Numbered from the stretch's first letter, positions 8,167 to 17,077 are shown. The stretch: 33,304 nt of DNA from Syntrophomonadaceae bacterium (GCA_007131435.1 SLQM01000252.1:1-33304); one strand, 5' to 3'. Notes: generated by a model from the sequence alone, not told the origin. Translations and numbers: made by a program.

Positions 8167-9237
8167 ATGCAGGATAAACTAAAAATTATTGAAGAACGCT
8201 ATCAAGAGCTGGAAAAACAGCTCAGTGATCCTAAAGTTCTTGAACAGCGGGATGAATGGCTTAAAATGTCAAAAGAAATGTCTGCCATTACTCCTGTTGT
8301 TGAGGCCTATCGCCGCCTGGTTGAGGTTGATGCCGAGATGGCTGAAGCAGAAGAGATGCTTGAGGAAAGCCAGGAGGAGGAAATGTCTGACTACCTGCAA
8401 AAAGAGGTCAGTGAGCTCAGAGATGAGAAAGAAAAATTGGAAATTGATCTGAAAGAGCTTCTTCTACCTAAAGACCCCTATGACGATAAAAGCGTTTTTA
8501 TTGAAATAAGAGCAGGAACCGGCGGAGACGAAGCAGCGCTTTTTGCTGCCGATCTATTAAAAATGTACTCCCGCTATGCTGAAAGTAAAAATTACAAGGT
8601 TGAAATTGTAGATGCCCATCAGACTGATATTGGCGGTTTTAAAGAGGCAATCCTTGGCATAGATGGTACAGGCGCTTACAGCCGTCTTAAATATGAGAGT
8701 GGTGTACACAGGGTGCAGCGCATACCAACAACTGAATCGGGAGGACGTATTCACACCTCTGCGGCAACCGTTGCCGTGCTTCCCGAAGTTGAAGAAGTTG
8801 AGGTAGAAATCAATCCCCAGGATTTAAGAGTGGATACTTTTTGCGCAACAGGCCCTGGCGGGCAGAGCGTTAATACAACGCAATCCGCAGTACGGATAAC
8901 TCACCTTCCGACAGGTGTAGTTGTAAGCTGCCAGGATGAAAAATCGCAGCTGCAAAACAAGGAAAAAGCCTTGCGTATTCTTCGCAGCAGGCTTTTGGAT
9001 AAGTATATATCAGAGCAAACAGCTGAACAGGCAGAAGCCAGGAAAACCATGGTTGGCAGCGGTGATAGAAGTGAAAGGATTCGCACCTATAATTTTCCCC
9101 AGAACAGGGTTACCGATCACCGGATAGGGTTGACTTTGCATAAAATGGACTTAATCCTGGCAGGACAGTTAGATGATATAATCGAAGCGTTGATTGCCAA
9201 TGAAAGAGCTGAAAAGTTAGAAGAGACGGGAGATTAG
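8167..9237 (+). CDS. prfA: Peptide chain release factor 1 (RF1)
   Basis: RF1 recognises UAA and UAG stop codons and triggers peptide release. The 356-residue protein has an N-terminal coiled-coil domain, the stop-recognition PxT motif (P187-T188-T189, the RF1 type rather than the SPF of RF2), and the GGQ catalytic loop at 231-233 (GPGGQSVN). The ATG follows GGGGAG at 8154-8159. The next gene, prmC, encodes the methyltransferase that modifies the GGQ glutamine, a conserved pair. Confidence 0.97.
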   Translation: MQDKLKIIEERYQELEKQLSDPKVLEQRDEWLKMSKEMSAITPVVEAYRRLVEVDAEMAEAEEMLEESQEEEMSDYLQKEVSELRDEKEKLEIDLKELLLPKDPYDDKSVFIEIRAGTGGDEAALFAADLLKMYSRYAESKNYKVEIVDAHQTDIGGFKEAILGIDGTGAYSRLKYESGVHRVQRIPTTESGGRIHTSAATVAVLPEVEEVEVEINPQDLRVDTFCATGPGGQSVNTTQSAVRITHLPTGVVVSCQDEKSQLQNKEKALRILRSRLLDKYISEQTAEQAEARKTMVGSGDRSERIRTYNFPQNRVTDHRIGLTLHKMDLILAGQLDDIIEALIANERAEKLEETGD

Positions 9238-9244
9238 AACCGGC

Positions 9245-10129
9245 TTGTTATCACTGACGATAGACGAAGCTCTGCACAGAGCTTCTTTTAGTTTGAAAAA
9301 GGCCTCAATTGACGATCCCTTAATTGAGGCGGAAATATTGCTGGCATTTATTTTGAAAACAGATAGGCTCCAGCTGTATTTAAAAAAACAGGATCTTTTA
9401 CCACGCGCGTTATACAACTCTTTTCTTGGTCTGGTTAAACGCAGGGTTAAAGGAGAACCGGTTGCTTATATAACCGGGCAAAAGTATTTCTATGGCAGGT
9501 TGTTTCGCGTTGACCGCAGGGTTTTAATTCCCAGGCCTGAAACTGAACTGGTAATAGAAAAATCGCTCCATTTTGCCGAAATATTAATAAAGAGCGGTGT
9601 TAGTAAACCGTATATACTGGATCTTGGAACGGGCAGCGGTGTCCTTGCGGTGACGCTTGGCCTGGAACTGCCTGATGCTGAATTATATGCTGTTGATCTT
9701 TCGCCGGAAGCGCTGGATTTAGCCAGGCTAAATGCTAAAGAATATAGAATAAACGAAAAAATCACCTGGCTGGAAGGAGATTATTTTGATGTTTTGACAG
9801 ACAGGGCCCCAGGTGCAACTTTTAACCTTATTGTAGCAAATCCGCCTTACCTCAGCGCTGATGAAATAAAAAACTTACCGCCGGGTATACAAGAATATGA
9901 GCCTGTTGAAGCCCTGTATGGGGGGCTGGACGGCCTAGATGGTTACCGGCAGATAATTGGCAGGTTGCCCCCGTACGTTAAAACCCCGTTTATGCTGATA
10001 TTTGAAATTGGGTCATCGCAAGAAATGGAAGTTAAAAAACTACTTGAAGATTCCGGACTTTTTTCGGAGATCTGCTGTTATCCTGACCTTGCCGGGCTTC
10101 CAAGGGTGGTAGAAGCCTTCATTCCATAA
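9245..10129 (+). CDS. prmC: Release factor glutamine N5-methyltransferase (PrmC/HemK)
   Basis: PrmC methylates the glutamine of the GGQ loop in RF1 and RF2 using S-adenosylmethionine. The 294-residue protein has a helical N-terminal substrate domain, the IPRPETE loop (about 95-101), the SAM motif DLGTGSG (126-132) and the catalytic NPPY motif (199-202). The start is TTG at 9245, with GGGAG at 9228-9232 as the ribosome binding site. It lies seven bases after prfA and is presumably co-translated with its substrate. Its stop is only six bases from the converging nikR stop. Confidence 0.95.
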   Translation: MLSLTIDEALHRASFSLKKASIDDPLIEAEILLAFILKTDRLQLYLKKQDLLPRALYNSFLGLVKRRVKGEPVAYITGQKYFYGRLFRVDRRVLIPRPETELVIEKSLHFAEILIKSGVSKPYILDLGTGSGVLAVTLGLELPDAELYAVDLSPEALDLARLNAKEYRINEKITWLEGDYFDVLTDRAPGATFNLIVANPPYLSADEIKNLPPGIQEYEPVEALYGGLDGLDGYRQIIGRLPPYVKTPFMLIFEIGSSQEMEVKKLLEDSGLFSEICCYPDLAGLPRVVEAFIP

Positions 10130-10135
10130 GGTTAT

Positions 10136-10555
10136 TTAAGTTAATCCTTTGCCTGTAGAGGTTATGGTCAATTTGCCGTGTTTAACTCCTTTAACGCCAA
10201 TTAACCTGCCTGCCAGCTCTTTCGCTTCGGCAGCGCGACCCTTGATTACCATAACTTCAAGGCAGTGATCGTGCTCGAGATGAACATGCATAACTGATAT
10301 TATCATTTCGTGGTGTTCGTGCTGTAATTCAAGTAAAAGATCGCTCAACCCCCGGACGTGATGGTTGTAGATTATAGTAATTGTTCCGGCTACTTCCTCT
10401 TCATCGTTAGACCAATCAAGTTCTACCAGCTGGTTGCGAATTAAATCTCTTATAGCTTCAGAGCGGTTGGGATAACCTCGTTTAACAATCTCACGATCAA
10501 GTCTTTCCAACAGGTCTTTTTCCATGGAAATACCGAAACGCATCAACCCTGGCAA
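10136..10555 (-). CDS. nikR: Nickel-responsive transcriptional regulator NikR
   Basis: NikR is a ribbon-helix-helix repressor with a C-terminal ACT-like nickel domain. The 139-residue protein has the DNA-binding start (FGISMEKDLLERLD) and all four high-affinity nickel ligands of E. coli NikR: H79, H90, H92 and C98 in the HVHLEHDHC region. The start is TTG at 10555 with AAGGAGC at 10566-10572 on the same strand; the ATG at 10543 is too far from that site. No nickel transporter or nickel enzyme gene is in the window, so its targets are unknown. It stands divergent from a Na/phosphate cotransporter gene and shares a 138-base control region with it. Confidence 0.93.
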   Translation of the reverse strand: MPGLMRFGISMEKDLLERLDREIVKRGYPNRSEAIRDLIRNQLVELDWSNDEEEVAGTITIIYNHHVRGLSDLLLELQHEHHEMIISVMHVHLEHDHCLEVMVIKGRAAEAKELAGRLIGVKGVKHGKLTITSTGKGLT

Positions 10556-10584
10556 TCTAAATCAGCTCCTTCTGATAATTATAT

Positions 10585-10593
10585 ATTATAACA
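10585..10593 (-). promoter_or_regulatory. Extended -10 promoter candidate for nikR
   Basis: On the minus strand TGTTATAAT (10593 down to 10585) is an extended -10 element about 30 bases before the nikR start. No good -35 box is visible, which extended -10 promoters can do without. Confidence 0.45.
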
Positions 10594-10616
10594 CAAGAAC
10601 TTTAACAAGGATTAGA

Positions 10617-10645
10617 TTGAAAAAAGCAGAAGTATACTTTATAAT
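10617..10645 (+). promoter_or_regulatory. Sigma-A promoter for the Na/phosphate cotransporter gene
   Basis: TTGAAA (10617-10622), 17 bases, TATAAT (10640-10645): a near-consensus promoter whose start site would lie about 40 bases before the coding start at 10694. It points away from nikR. Confidence 0.7.
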
Positions 10646-10693
10646 GTGCTTTGCGAACTATACCAATAAGCCAATTCGGCAGGGGGCAATTTA

Positions 10694-12295
10694 TTGTTCT
10701 GGGATATAGCCTTTAGTACTCTTGGCGGCCTTGGGCTTTTCTTATTCGGCATCCAGATTATGGCTTCCGGCATGCAGAAGGCAGCTGGTGACAGGTTTCG
10801 CCGTATCTTGGAAATCTTAACCAATAAACCGGTAATCGGTGTATTGACCGGAATACTTGTCACCATTCTTGTTCAAAGCAGCAGCACGGCTTCAGTAATG
10901 GTTGTTGGCTTTGCCAATGCCGGCCTGATGAATCTTTCCCAGGCCATTAGTGTGATTATCGGTGCCAATATAGGCACCACTGTCACTGCCCAAATTGTAT
11001 CTTTCAAAATCGGTGTAATTGCTCTTCCGGCTATCGGTATCGGTTCCCTGCTCAACTTCTTTGGACGCAGGCGGTTCCAGAGGTACCTGGGGCAGACAGT
11101 GCTCGGTTTTGGGCTGCTTTTTCTCGGTATGACAACCATGTCAAACGGTATGATGCCGCTGCGGGAACTGGATGCTTTCCACAACATGCTGGCCCAGTTC
11201 AGCGCTTATCCTATTCTTGGCATCCTCGCCGGCGCAATCTTCACAGCCCTTATACAAAGCAGCAGTGCAGCTACAGGAGTCATTATCGCCCTGACCCTCC
11301 AGGATCTTATCCCATTTCACTCTGCAGTGCCTCTAGTTTTGGGGACCAATGTGGGCACCAGCATTACAGCTATCCTGGCCGGGATTGGAGCGAATGTTGC
11401 TGCGCGGCGTGCTGCTGTGGCCCATGTCCTATTTAACCTTATCGGTGTAATTCTTGCCCTGATCTTTTTGCAGCCATTTACATCAATTCTTGTGGAAACA
11501 GCTAATACCGTCCCCCGCCAGGTTGCCAATACCCATACCGCGTTCAACCTTTTTAATACGATCATCTTCCTTGTTTTCTTAAAATATTTTACCAGGCTGG
11601 TCTGCTATATCATTCCCGGAGAAGATGAAAAGATCGAATTTGGACCTAAATATCTCGATCCAAGAATTTTAAGAACTCCTGCTGTGGCGATTGGGGGAGC
11701 AAAACAGGAACTCCTGCGCATGGCTTCTATTGCCCGGGAAATGCTTGGTGAATCTATCCAGGTATTTATACATGGCGATCTAAAAAAAATTAAGCACATT
11801 GAGCAAATGGAAGACCTGATTGACGGCCTTGAAAAAGAGATCAATATTTACCTTGCAGATCTTTCCCAGCACTCCATGTCACGTGAACAATCCAATGCAG
11901 TCGGGCATATGATGTCAGCAGCCAATGACCTGGAGCGGATAGGAGATCACTCGGAAAACATTGTACAGCTGGGGGAATTAAAAGCCGAGGAAAGACTTCC
12001 CTTTTCTACGACTGCCCTGGATGAGATAAATGAGCTCTACAGCAAGGTGGATTCAATGTTGGAAAGGGCGATTATCGCATACAGAAATGATAACCATGAG
12101 CTGGCAAAACAGATAGTAGTTGAAGATGATGAAGTAGATGAGATGGAAAAGAACCTGCGCATGAGCCATATTGATCGGATCAACACCCGAAAATGCTATC
12201 CACAGTCAGGGGTTATCTACCTGGATCTACTCAGCAATCTTGAACGGATAGCAGATCATGCCAACAATATAGCAAACCTGGTTCTTGAAGAATAA
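10694..12295 (+). CDS. Na/Pi cotransporter family protein with C-terminal PhoU-like domain
   Basis: This 533-residue protein has an N-terminal membrane part with the two inverted repeats of the NaPi-II/NptA family, each marked by a QSSS motif (61-64 and 188-191), and a cytoplasmic PhoU-like helical domain from about residue 340 to the end. Family members move phosphate with sodium across the membrane; some bacterial YjbB-like members export phosphate instead, so direction is uncertain. The PhoU-like part probably regulates activity. The start is TTG at 10694 after CAGGGGG at 10680-10686, and a strong promoter lies upstream. It is not next to pst or pho genes. Confidence 0.88.
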   Translation: MFWDIAFSTLGGLGLFLFGIQIMASGMQKAAGDRFRRILEILTNKPVIGVLTGILVTILVQSSSTASVMVVGFANAGLMNLSQAISVIIGANIGTTVTAQIVSFKIGVIALPAIGIGSLLNFFGRRRFQRYLGQTVLGFGLLFLGMTTMSNGMMPLRELDAFHNMLAQFSAYPILGILAGAIFTALIQSSSAATGVIIALTLQDLIPFHSAVPLVLGTNVGTSITAILAGIGANVAARRAAVAHVLFNLIGVILALIFLQPFTSILVETANTVPRQVANTHTAFNLFNTIIFLVFLKYFTRLVCYIIPGEDEKIEFGPKYLDPRILRTPAVAIGGAKQELLRMASIAREMLGESIQVFIHGDLKKIKHIEQMEDLIDGLEKEINIYLADLSQHSMSREQSNAVGHMMSAANDLERIGDHSENIVQLGELKAEERLPFSTTALDEINELYSKVDSMLERAIIAYRNDNHELAKQIVVEDDEVDEMEKNLRMSHIDRINTRKCYPQSGVIYLDLLSNLERIADHANNIANLVLEE

Positions 12296-12380
12296 GTCCG
12301 AATAACATGTATTAAAAGAATAGACGGTCAGCTTGTTTTGGCTGGCAAGTTAGATTTTACCGGGATAACGGGGAATGAAG

Positions 12381-13412
12381 ATGGGTAATTATAGGGCCAG
12401 GCGGATCAAGGGGACGCTGCTGCTAAGCAGCGAATCACCTTCAATTAAGAAAGCTGCCTCTATTCTTCAAAACGGTGGCCTGGTTGCATTTCCGACTGAA
12501 ACCGTTTACGGCCTTGGTGCATCTGCTCTTGACAGCAGCGCGGTAAAAAAAATATTTACAGCGAAAGGCCGCCCTGCAGATAATCCTCTTATTGTGCATC
12601 TATCGGCGGTTGAGGAGCTGGAAAGTGTTGCGCAAAATATTCCTGATCAGGCCTACATTCTTGCTGAGTCATTTTGGCCCGGCCCGTTGAGCCTTGTTCT
12701 TGAAAGGGCTCCAGCGGTATCACCCCTGGTTAGCGCAGGTTTAGAGACCGTTGCAGTAAGGATGCCTGACCGCAGCGAAGCGTTGAACCTGATTAAAGAA
12801 GCGAAATTACCGGTTGCAGCGCCAAGCGCTAATCTTTCAGGCAGCCCCAGCCCCACAACGTATAAGCACGTCATTGATGATCTTGCAGGCAAGATAGATG
12901 CTGTAATAATGAGTACGCCCTGTGCAATTGGGGTTGAATCGACAGTGCTTGATTTAACAGCTTCCAGGCCAGCTATTTTAAGGCCGGGAGGACTGTCAAA
13001 AGAGAGCCTGGAAAAAGTTCTCGGTATGTCGATAGCTCTATCCGGTAAGAGTCACGCTACTCATTTACCTTCTTCGCCGGGAATGAAATACCGTCACTAT
13101 AAACCCCGCATTCCCCTTTTGCTGGTTACAGGTTCGCCGCCGGGAAGGAAAAAAATTCTCAGGGAACTCGCTGCCTACTATGGTAAGAGGGGTAAAAAAG
13201 CAGCTCTTCTAAACTTTGATCTAAACCAACACACTCAGAGGGCTGGAGATATTGATGAAATTGCTTCCAAACTCTATTACAGCCTGCGCTACTTCGACAA
13301 TAAAGGATATGATCTTATTCTTGCAGAAGAAACAGACCAGGCAGGCCTGGGTTTGGCAGTAATGAACAGGCTTGCAAAGGCAGCGACAAGAATTATCAGG
13401 ATTTTGGATTAA
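12381..13412 (+). CDS. ywlC: L-threonylcarbamoyladenylate synthase (Sua5/TsaC)
   Basis: This enzyme makes threonylcarbamoyl-AMP from threonine, bicarbonate and ATP for the t6A37 modification of ANN-decoding tRNAs. From the ATG at 12381 it has 343 residues, the long Sua5 form: a YrdC domain with PTETVYGLG (38-46) and KGRPADNPL (62-70), a linker, and a C-terminal Sua5 domain (about 240-343). GGGGA at 12370-12374 is correctly spaced for 12381; an ATG two codons earlier (12375) is also possible. It leads the cluster with ywlE, rpiB and glyA that is conserved in Firmicutes. Confidence 0.94.
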   Translation: MGNYRARRIKGTLLLSSESPSIKKAASILQNGGLVAFPTETVYGLGASALDSSAVKKIFTAKGRPADNPLIVHLSAVEELESVAQNIPDQAYILAESFWPGPLSLVLERAPAVSPLVSAGLETVAVRMPDRSEALNLIKEAKLPVAAPSANLSGSPSPTTYKHVIDDLAGKIDAVIMSTPCAIGVESTVLDLTASRPAILRPGGLSKESLEKVLGMSIALSGKSHATHLPSSPGMKYRHYKPRIPLLLVTGSPPGRKKILRELAAYYGKRGKKAALLNFDLNQHTQRAGDIDEIASKLYYSLRYFDNKGYDLILAEETDQAGLGLAVMNRLAKAATRIIRILD

Positions 13413-13427
13413 CCTGGAGGCGTATAG

Positions 13428-13907
13428 ATGCTTATTATACTTTTCGTATGTACCGGCAATACCTGTCGCAGCCCCATGGCCGAAGCGCTGCTAAATGCCG
13501 GGCAGCCGGGGGCCAACCTGCCTTTTAAGGTAAAAGCTTCATCTGCCGGTTTGGCAGCTTATGAAGGGCAGGCTGTTTCTGAACCTGTGCGCCAACTCCT
13601 GGCTGCAGAAGGGATTGACCTGGCAGGCCACAGGGCCAGGCAGGTTAATAGCGAGATCATTGACAGTGCTGATCTTATCCTGACCATGACAGAATCACAA
13701 CTTCGTGAATTAAATTTTCGCTTTCCTTCTGCCGCTGGGAAATGTTTTGTTTTAAAGCCATACGCCGGCATATCTGGAGATTTTCCTGACATTAAAGATC
13801 CGATAGGCTTGGGCTTAGAAAAATATCGGGACGTTTTAGAGGAAATACGAAGCAGTATCAAGAAATTAAATCTAAAATTTGCCTCGGAAAATGGGCATTC
13901 AGGCTAA
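13428..13907 (+). CDS. ywlE: Low-molecular-weight phosphatase, probable protein-arginine phosphatase YwlE
   Basis: The 159-residue protein has the P-loop CTGNTCRS (nucleophile C8, R14) and the general acid D124 (DPIG) of the low-molecular-weight tyrosine phosphatase fold. Thr12 in the loop, where tyrosine phosphatases usually have Ile, is the feature that makes B. subtilis YwlE specific for phosphoarginine, so I favour reversal of McsB-type arginine phosphorylation. McsB itself is not in the window. The ATG follows TGGAGG at 13414-13419. Position between sua5 and rpiB matches the usual ywlE locus. Confidence 0.88.
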   Translation: MLIILFVCTGNTCRSPMAEALLNAGQPGANLPFKVKASSAGLAAYEGQAVSEPVRQLLAAEGIDLAGHRARQVNSEIIDSADLILTMTESQLRELNFRFPSAAGKCFVLKPYAGISGDFPDIKDPIGLGLEKYRDVLEEIRSSIKKLNLKFASENGHSG

Positions 13908-13929
13908 TAATCATGGGAGGGGTTAGAAG

Positions 13930-14373
13930 ATGAAGATAGCCCTGGGAAGCGATCATGCCGGTTACAACTTAAAAGAAGAGATAGCAGAGCAGTTAAAAAG
14001 CAGGGGTTGCCTAATAAAGGATTGCGGCGTATTCTCCAGGGAGAGTTCAGATTATCCTGACACTGCTGAAACAGTATCAGGAGCGGTGCAGGACGGGGAG
14101 GTTAACTTCGGCATTCTCATCTGCGGAACCGGAATTGGTATGTCGATTGCGGCAAACAAGCGTAAAGGGATCAGGGCAGCACTATGTGCTGAGTCATATT
14201 CAGCCCGCTGCGCCCGTCAACACAATAATGCCAACATTCTTGCACTCGGTTCCCGGGTAACCGGGGTGGGGCTTGCGTTGGAAATTATCGATGTTTTTTT
14301 GGCTACTTCTTTTGAAGGAGGGCGCCATCAAGGCCGGGTAGATAAAGTTACTGCATTAGAAAACACCAGATAA
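13930..14373 (+). CDS. rpiB: Ribose 5-phosphate isomerase B
   Basis: RpiB interconverts ribose 5-phosphate and ribulose 5-phosphate in the pentose phosphate pathway. The 147-residue length is typical of the LacAB/RpiB family. Visible features are the GSDHAGYNLK start with H9, the catalytic C65 followed by GTGIG (66-70), and H98 in the RQHNNAN segment. The ATG follows GGGAGGGG at 13915-13922. It sits between ywlE and glyA as in many Firmicutes. Confidence 0.95.
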   Translation: MKIALGSDHAGYNLKEEIAEQLKSRGCLIKDCGVFSRESSDYPDTAETVSGAVQDGEVNFGILICGTGIGMSIAANKRKGIRAALCAESYSARCARQHNNANILALGSRVTGVGLALEIIDVFLATSFEGGRHQGRVDKVTALENTR

Positions 14374-14385
14374 GGATGATACAAC

Positions 14386-15651
14386 ATGAATGAACCAGGC
14401 TTTAGATTAGGTTTTGAACTGCTGGGGGAAGTTGACCCCGAGATTGCGGCAACTATTAATGAAGAAGAAAAGCGTCAGCAGGAAAACTTGATCATGATCG
14501 CCTCTGAAAACCTGGTGAGCAGAGCTGTGCTCCAGGCCCAGGGGTCGGTTTTAACTAATAAATACGCAGAAGGGTATGCAGGGGCTCGCTATTATGGAGG
14601 ATGCACTTTTGTGGACCGGGCAGAAGAGCTGGCCATTAAAAGGGCAAAAGAGATTTTTTCTGCAGAGCATGTTAATGTTCAGCCACACTCAGGCACTTCG
14701 GCCAACATGGCTGTCTACCTGGCCTTCCTGCAGCCGGGTGATAAAATCTTAGGTATGGATTTAAGTCACGGTGGGCACCTGACTCACGGGAGTAAGGTTA
14801 ACATCTCAGGTATCTACTATCAGGCATTCAGCTACGGGGTAAATCGTGAAACAGGTTTAATTGATCTCGGGAATGTTAGAAAGATTGCCAGGGAAACTAA
14901 GCCCAGGCTGATCATTGCCGGAGCCAGTTCCTACCCCAGGTTTATTGATTTTGAAGGGTTTGCCGCCATTGCAAAAGAAGTTGGAGCCCTTTTTCTTGTT
15001 GACATGGCTCATACTGCAGGTTTGGTAGCGGCAGGTGTTCACCCGAACCCAGTTTTATACGCCGACCTGGTTACAGCTACTACGCATAAAACATTTCGCG
15101 GCCCCAGGGGCGGGATGATTTTTTGCCGCAGTGAATATGCTGCTGCTATAGATAAAGCAGTTTTTCCCGGTTTACAGGGAGGGCCGCTGATGCATATCAT
15201 TGCAGCTAAGGCGGTTGCTTTTAAAGAAGCGCAGCTTCCCGGTTTTGTGAAGTACCAGGAAAAAGTAGTTGCCAATGCCCGGGCTCTTGCCGAGGGGCTT
15301 GCTGCTGAAGGGTTTAAGCTTTTAACGGGTGGGACTGATACGCACCTGGTGCTCGTTGACCTGCGCAGCAATGCCATTAGTGGTAAGGAAGCGGAGGCGC
15401 TGCTTGAAAGTGTACACATAACAGTCAATAAAAATGTAATCCCCTATGACCCTAAAGGGGCTAATGACCCCAGCGGCATCAGGCTGGGCACTCCGACTCT
15501 AACATCCCGGGGAATGGAAACCGGCCAGATGTTAGAAATTGCAGCTCTCATCGCAGAAACCATTAACTACAGGAACGATAAGAAGCGCCTGGAAAAAGTG
15601 CGAAGCAGGGTTGCAGAACTTTGCAGCGCTTTTAAAGTATATTATTTTTAG
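14386..15651 (+). CDS. glyA: Serine hydroxymethyltransferase
   Basis: GlyA converts serine and tetrahydrofolate to glycine and methylenetetrahydrofolate with pyridoxal phosphate. The 421-residue protein has the IASENLVS start region, the GGHLTHG segment (about 129-135), D206 and H209 (VDMAHTAG) and the PLP lysine K235 in TTHKTFRGPRGG. The ATG lies 12 bases after rpiB, with AAGGATG at 14373-14379 as a modest ribosome binding site. It supplies one-carbon units for purines, thymidylate and methionine. Confidence 0.97.
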   Translation: MNEPGFRLGFELLGEVDPEIAATINEEEKRQQENLIMIASENLVSRAVLQAQGSVLTNKYAEGYAGARYYGGCTFVDRAEELAIKRAKEIFSAEHVNVQPHSGTSANMAVYLAFLQPGDKILGMDLSHGGHLTHGSKVNISGIYYQAFSYGVNRETGLIDLGNVRKIARETKPRLIIAGASSYPRFIDFEGFAAIAKEVGALFLVDMAHTAGLVAAGVHPNPVLYADLVTATTHKTFRGPRGGMIFCRSEYAAAIDKAVFPGLQGGPLMHIIAAKAVAFKEAQLPGFVKYQEKVVANARALAEGLAAEGFKLLTGGTDTHLVLVDLRSNAISGKEAEALLESVHITVNKNVIPYDPKGANDPSGIRLGTPTLTSRGMETGQMLEIAALIAETINYRNDKKRLEKVRSRVAELCSAFKVYYF

Positions 15652-15666
15652 AAGGAGTTGATTTTT

Positions 15667-16296
15667 TTGGAACAGGTAGTTGTAGTCGATCATCCGCTGG
15701 TACAGCATAAGCTTTCCCTCTGCCGGCGTGTAGAGACACAGACCTGGCAATTCCGGGGACTGGTTGAAGAAATTACCGCTCTTATGCTCTATGAGGCTAT
15801 CCGGGACATAGCGACGGTTGAAGCTGACCTGGTAACACCGGTAGGTCCCGGAAAAGGCACTCAAATTAGTGCCAAGGAACCGGTATTTGTTGCAGTTCTC
15901 AGGGCCGGGCTTGGTATGGTGCCCGGCGCGCTGCGTCTTTTCCCCTATGCAAGAGCCGGCCACATAGGGCTGTACAGGGATCACGACACTCATATTCCGG
16001 TTCAGTATTATAATAACCTCCCGCCAGATATAGAAGATGTTGATTGTTATTTACTCGAGCCAATGCTGGCAACCGGCGGATCAGCTGTTCATGCGCTAAC
16101 GCTGCTTAAAGAGGCAGGAGCGAAAAAGATTAAGATCATGAGCCTGATTGCTGCGCCAGAGGGTATTAAAGCGATTACCGATAGTCATCCTGATGTTACA
16201 ATATACCTGGCGTCCATCGATGAAAAGCTGAATGACAAAGCCTATATAGTTCCGGGCCTTGGCGATGCAGGAGATCGCCTTTTTGGGACAGCCTGA
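15667..16296 (+). CDS. upp: Uracil phosphoribosyltransferase
   Basis: Upp salvages uracil with PRPP to give UMP. From the TTG at 15667 the protein has 209 residues, the family length, with the VLRAGLGM motif (about 78-84) and the PRPP-binding EPMLATGGS motif (131-139). The TTG is chosen because AAGGAG at 15652-15657 is nine bases away; an in-frame TTG at 15658 touches that site. The stop TGA lies 17 bases before the comEB start, and an ATG overlaps it. In many Firmicutes upp directly precedes the F-type ATP synthase operon. Confidence 0.96.
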   Translation: MEQVVVVDHPLVQHKLSLCRRVETQTWQFRGLVEEITALMLYEAIRDIATVEADLVTPVGPGKGTQISAKEPVFVAVLRAGLGMVPGALRLFPYARAGHIGLYRDHDTHIPVQYYNNLPPDIEDVDCYLLEPMLATGGSAVHALTLLKEAGAKKIKIMSLIAAPEGIKAITDSHPDVTIYLASIDEKLNDKAYIVPGLGDAGDRLFGTA

Positions 16297-16313
16297 TGCA
16301 GCAGGAGATAGCT

Positions 16314-16760
16314 ATGGATAAGCGGCCCGATTGGGATCAGTATTTTTTGGAAATAGCATCGGTGGTGGCTTCCCGTTCAACCTGCCTGCGGCGTAAGGTG
16401 GGAGCCCTGTTGGTGTTAAACAAGCGTATTTTGACAACCGGTTATAATGGTACCCCATCAGGGCTTAAACATTGCAGGGAGGTTGGCTGCCTGAGGGAAG
16501 AGTTAAAGGTGCCATCCGGGGAAAGGCATGAGTTGTGCCGGGGCCTGCACGCAGAGCAAAATGCCATTATCCAGGCGGCAGTACATGGTGTAGCTATCAA
16601 TAAGGCAGTTCTTTACTGTACAAACTATCCCTGTGCGGTATGCGCCAAGATGATCATTAACGCCGGAATTAGATCGCTGGTGCTGGCTGCCAATTATCCC
16701 GATGATTTGGCGAAAGAGATTTTTACCGAGGCTGGAATAAACGTTAGGTTTATAGTATAA
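16314..16760 (+). CDS. comEB: dCMP deaminase (ComEB family)
   Basis: This zinc deaminase converts dCMP to dUMP for thymidylate synthesis. The 148-residue protein has the zinc site H79-A80-E81 and C107/C110 (PCAVC), with E81 as the proton shuttle. The start at 16314 follows AGGAG at 16303-16307; an in-frame ATG at 16296 overlaps the upp stop but has no ribosome binding site. The name comEB comes from the B. subtilis competence operon, but this gene belongs to nucleotide metabolism and stands with upp here. Confidence 0.93.
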   Translation: MDKRPDWDQYFLEIASVVASRSTCLRRKVGALLVLNKRILTTGYNGTPSGLKHCREVGCLREELKVPSGERHELCRGLHAEQNAIIQAAVHGVAINKAVLYCTNYPCAVCAKMIINAGIRSLVLAANYPDDLAKEIFTEAGINVRFIV

Positions 16761-17077
16761 TATTTTTCGTGTTGTGATCTGGATTCGTTTAATTTTTTGC
16801 ACAATTAAGAGATTTGCCTGCATTTTGACTTTCGCTTAGCAATGACTGGACCATTAATAACTGTATCAGCTGAACAAGATAATGATTACCCATGAACTTC
16901 GCCGGCAAATCCAAAAGAACCCTTAAAGCTATAATTTACAGAGGGTTATTTATTTACTGAGGGATAAAGGCTTGGATAAAATTTACTATTGCAGCATGGA
17001 TCAGATTATTTTGTTACAGTCTTTGATTTAAATTCTGCGAGATAGTAAACCAGTATCAGTTTAAAGGATGGTGGAGT
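16761..17077 (+). other. 317-base leader upstream of the V-type ATPase operon
   Basis: No gene is visible in this AT-rich gap. It holds one weak promoter candidate and a pair of perfectly complementary 8-base arms (GATTTGCC at 16811-16818, GGCAAATC at 16904-16911) enclosing 85 bases, which could close an RNA domain. Arms of that length are near the number expected by chance in a gap of this size. I could not match it to a riboswitch consensus, and no intrinsic terminator is visible after comEB. Confidence 0.5.
16954..16982 (+). promoter_or_regulatory. Weak promoter candidate for the V-type ATPase operon
   Basis: TTACTG (16954-16959), a 17-base spacer and TAAAAT (16977-16982), about 95 bases before the first gene of the operon. 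The -35 match is poor. Confidence 0.3.

Noticed and set aside
10127..10149. Bidirectional terminator between prmC and nikR
   Set aside because: The inverted repeat is short (4 + 3 pairs with a bulge) and overlaps both stop codons, so support is too weak.
15532..15993. 153-residue minus-strand open frame across the glyA-upp junction
   Set aside because: It overlaps the ends of two well-supported genes and resembles no protein family.
16811..16911. Known riboswitch upstream of the ATPase operon
   Set aside because: Only one pair of 8-base arms is visible, near chance for the gap length, and no consensus I know could be matched.
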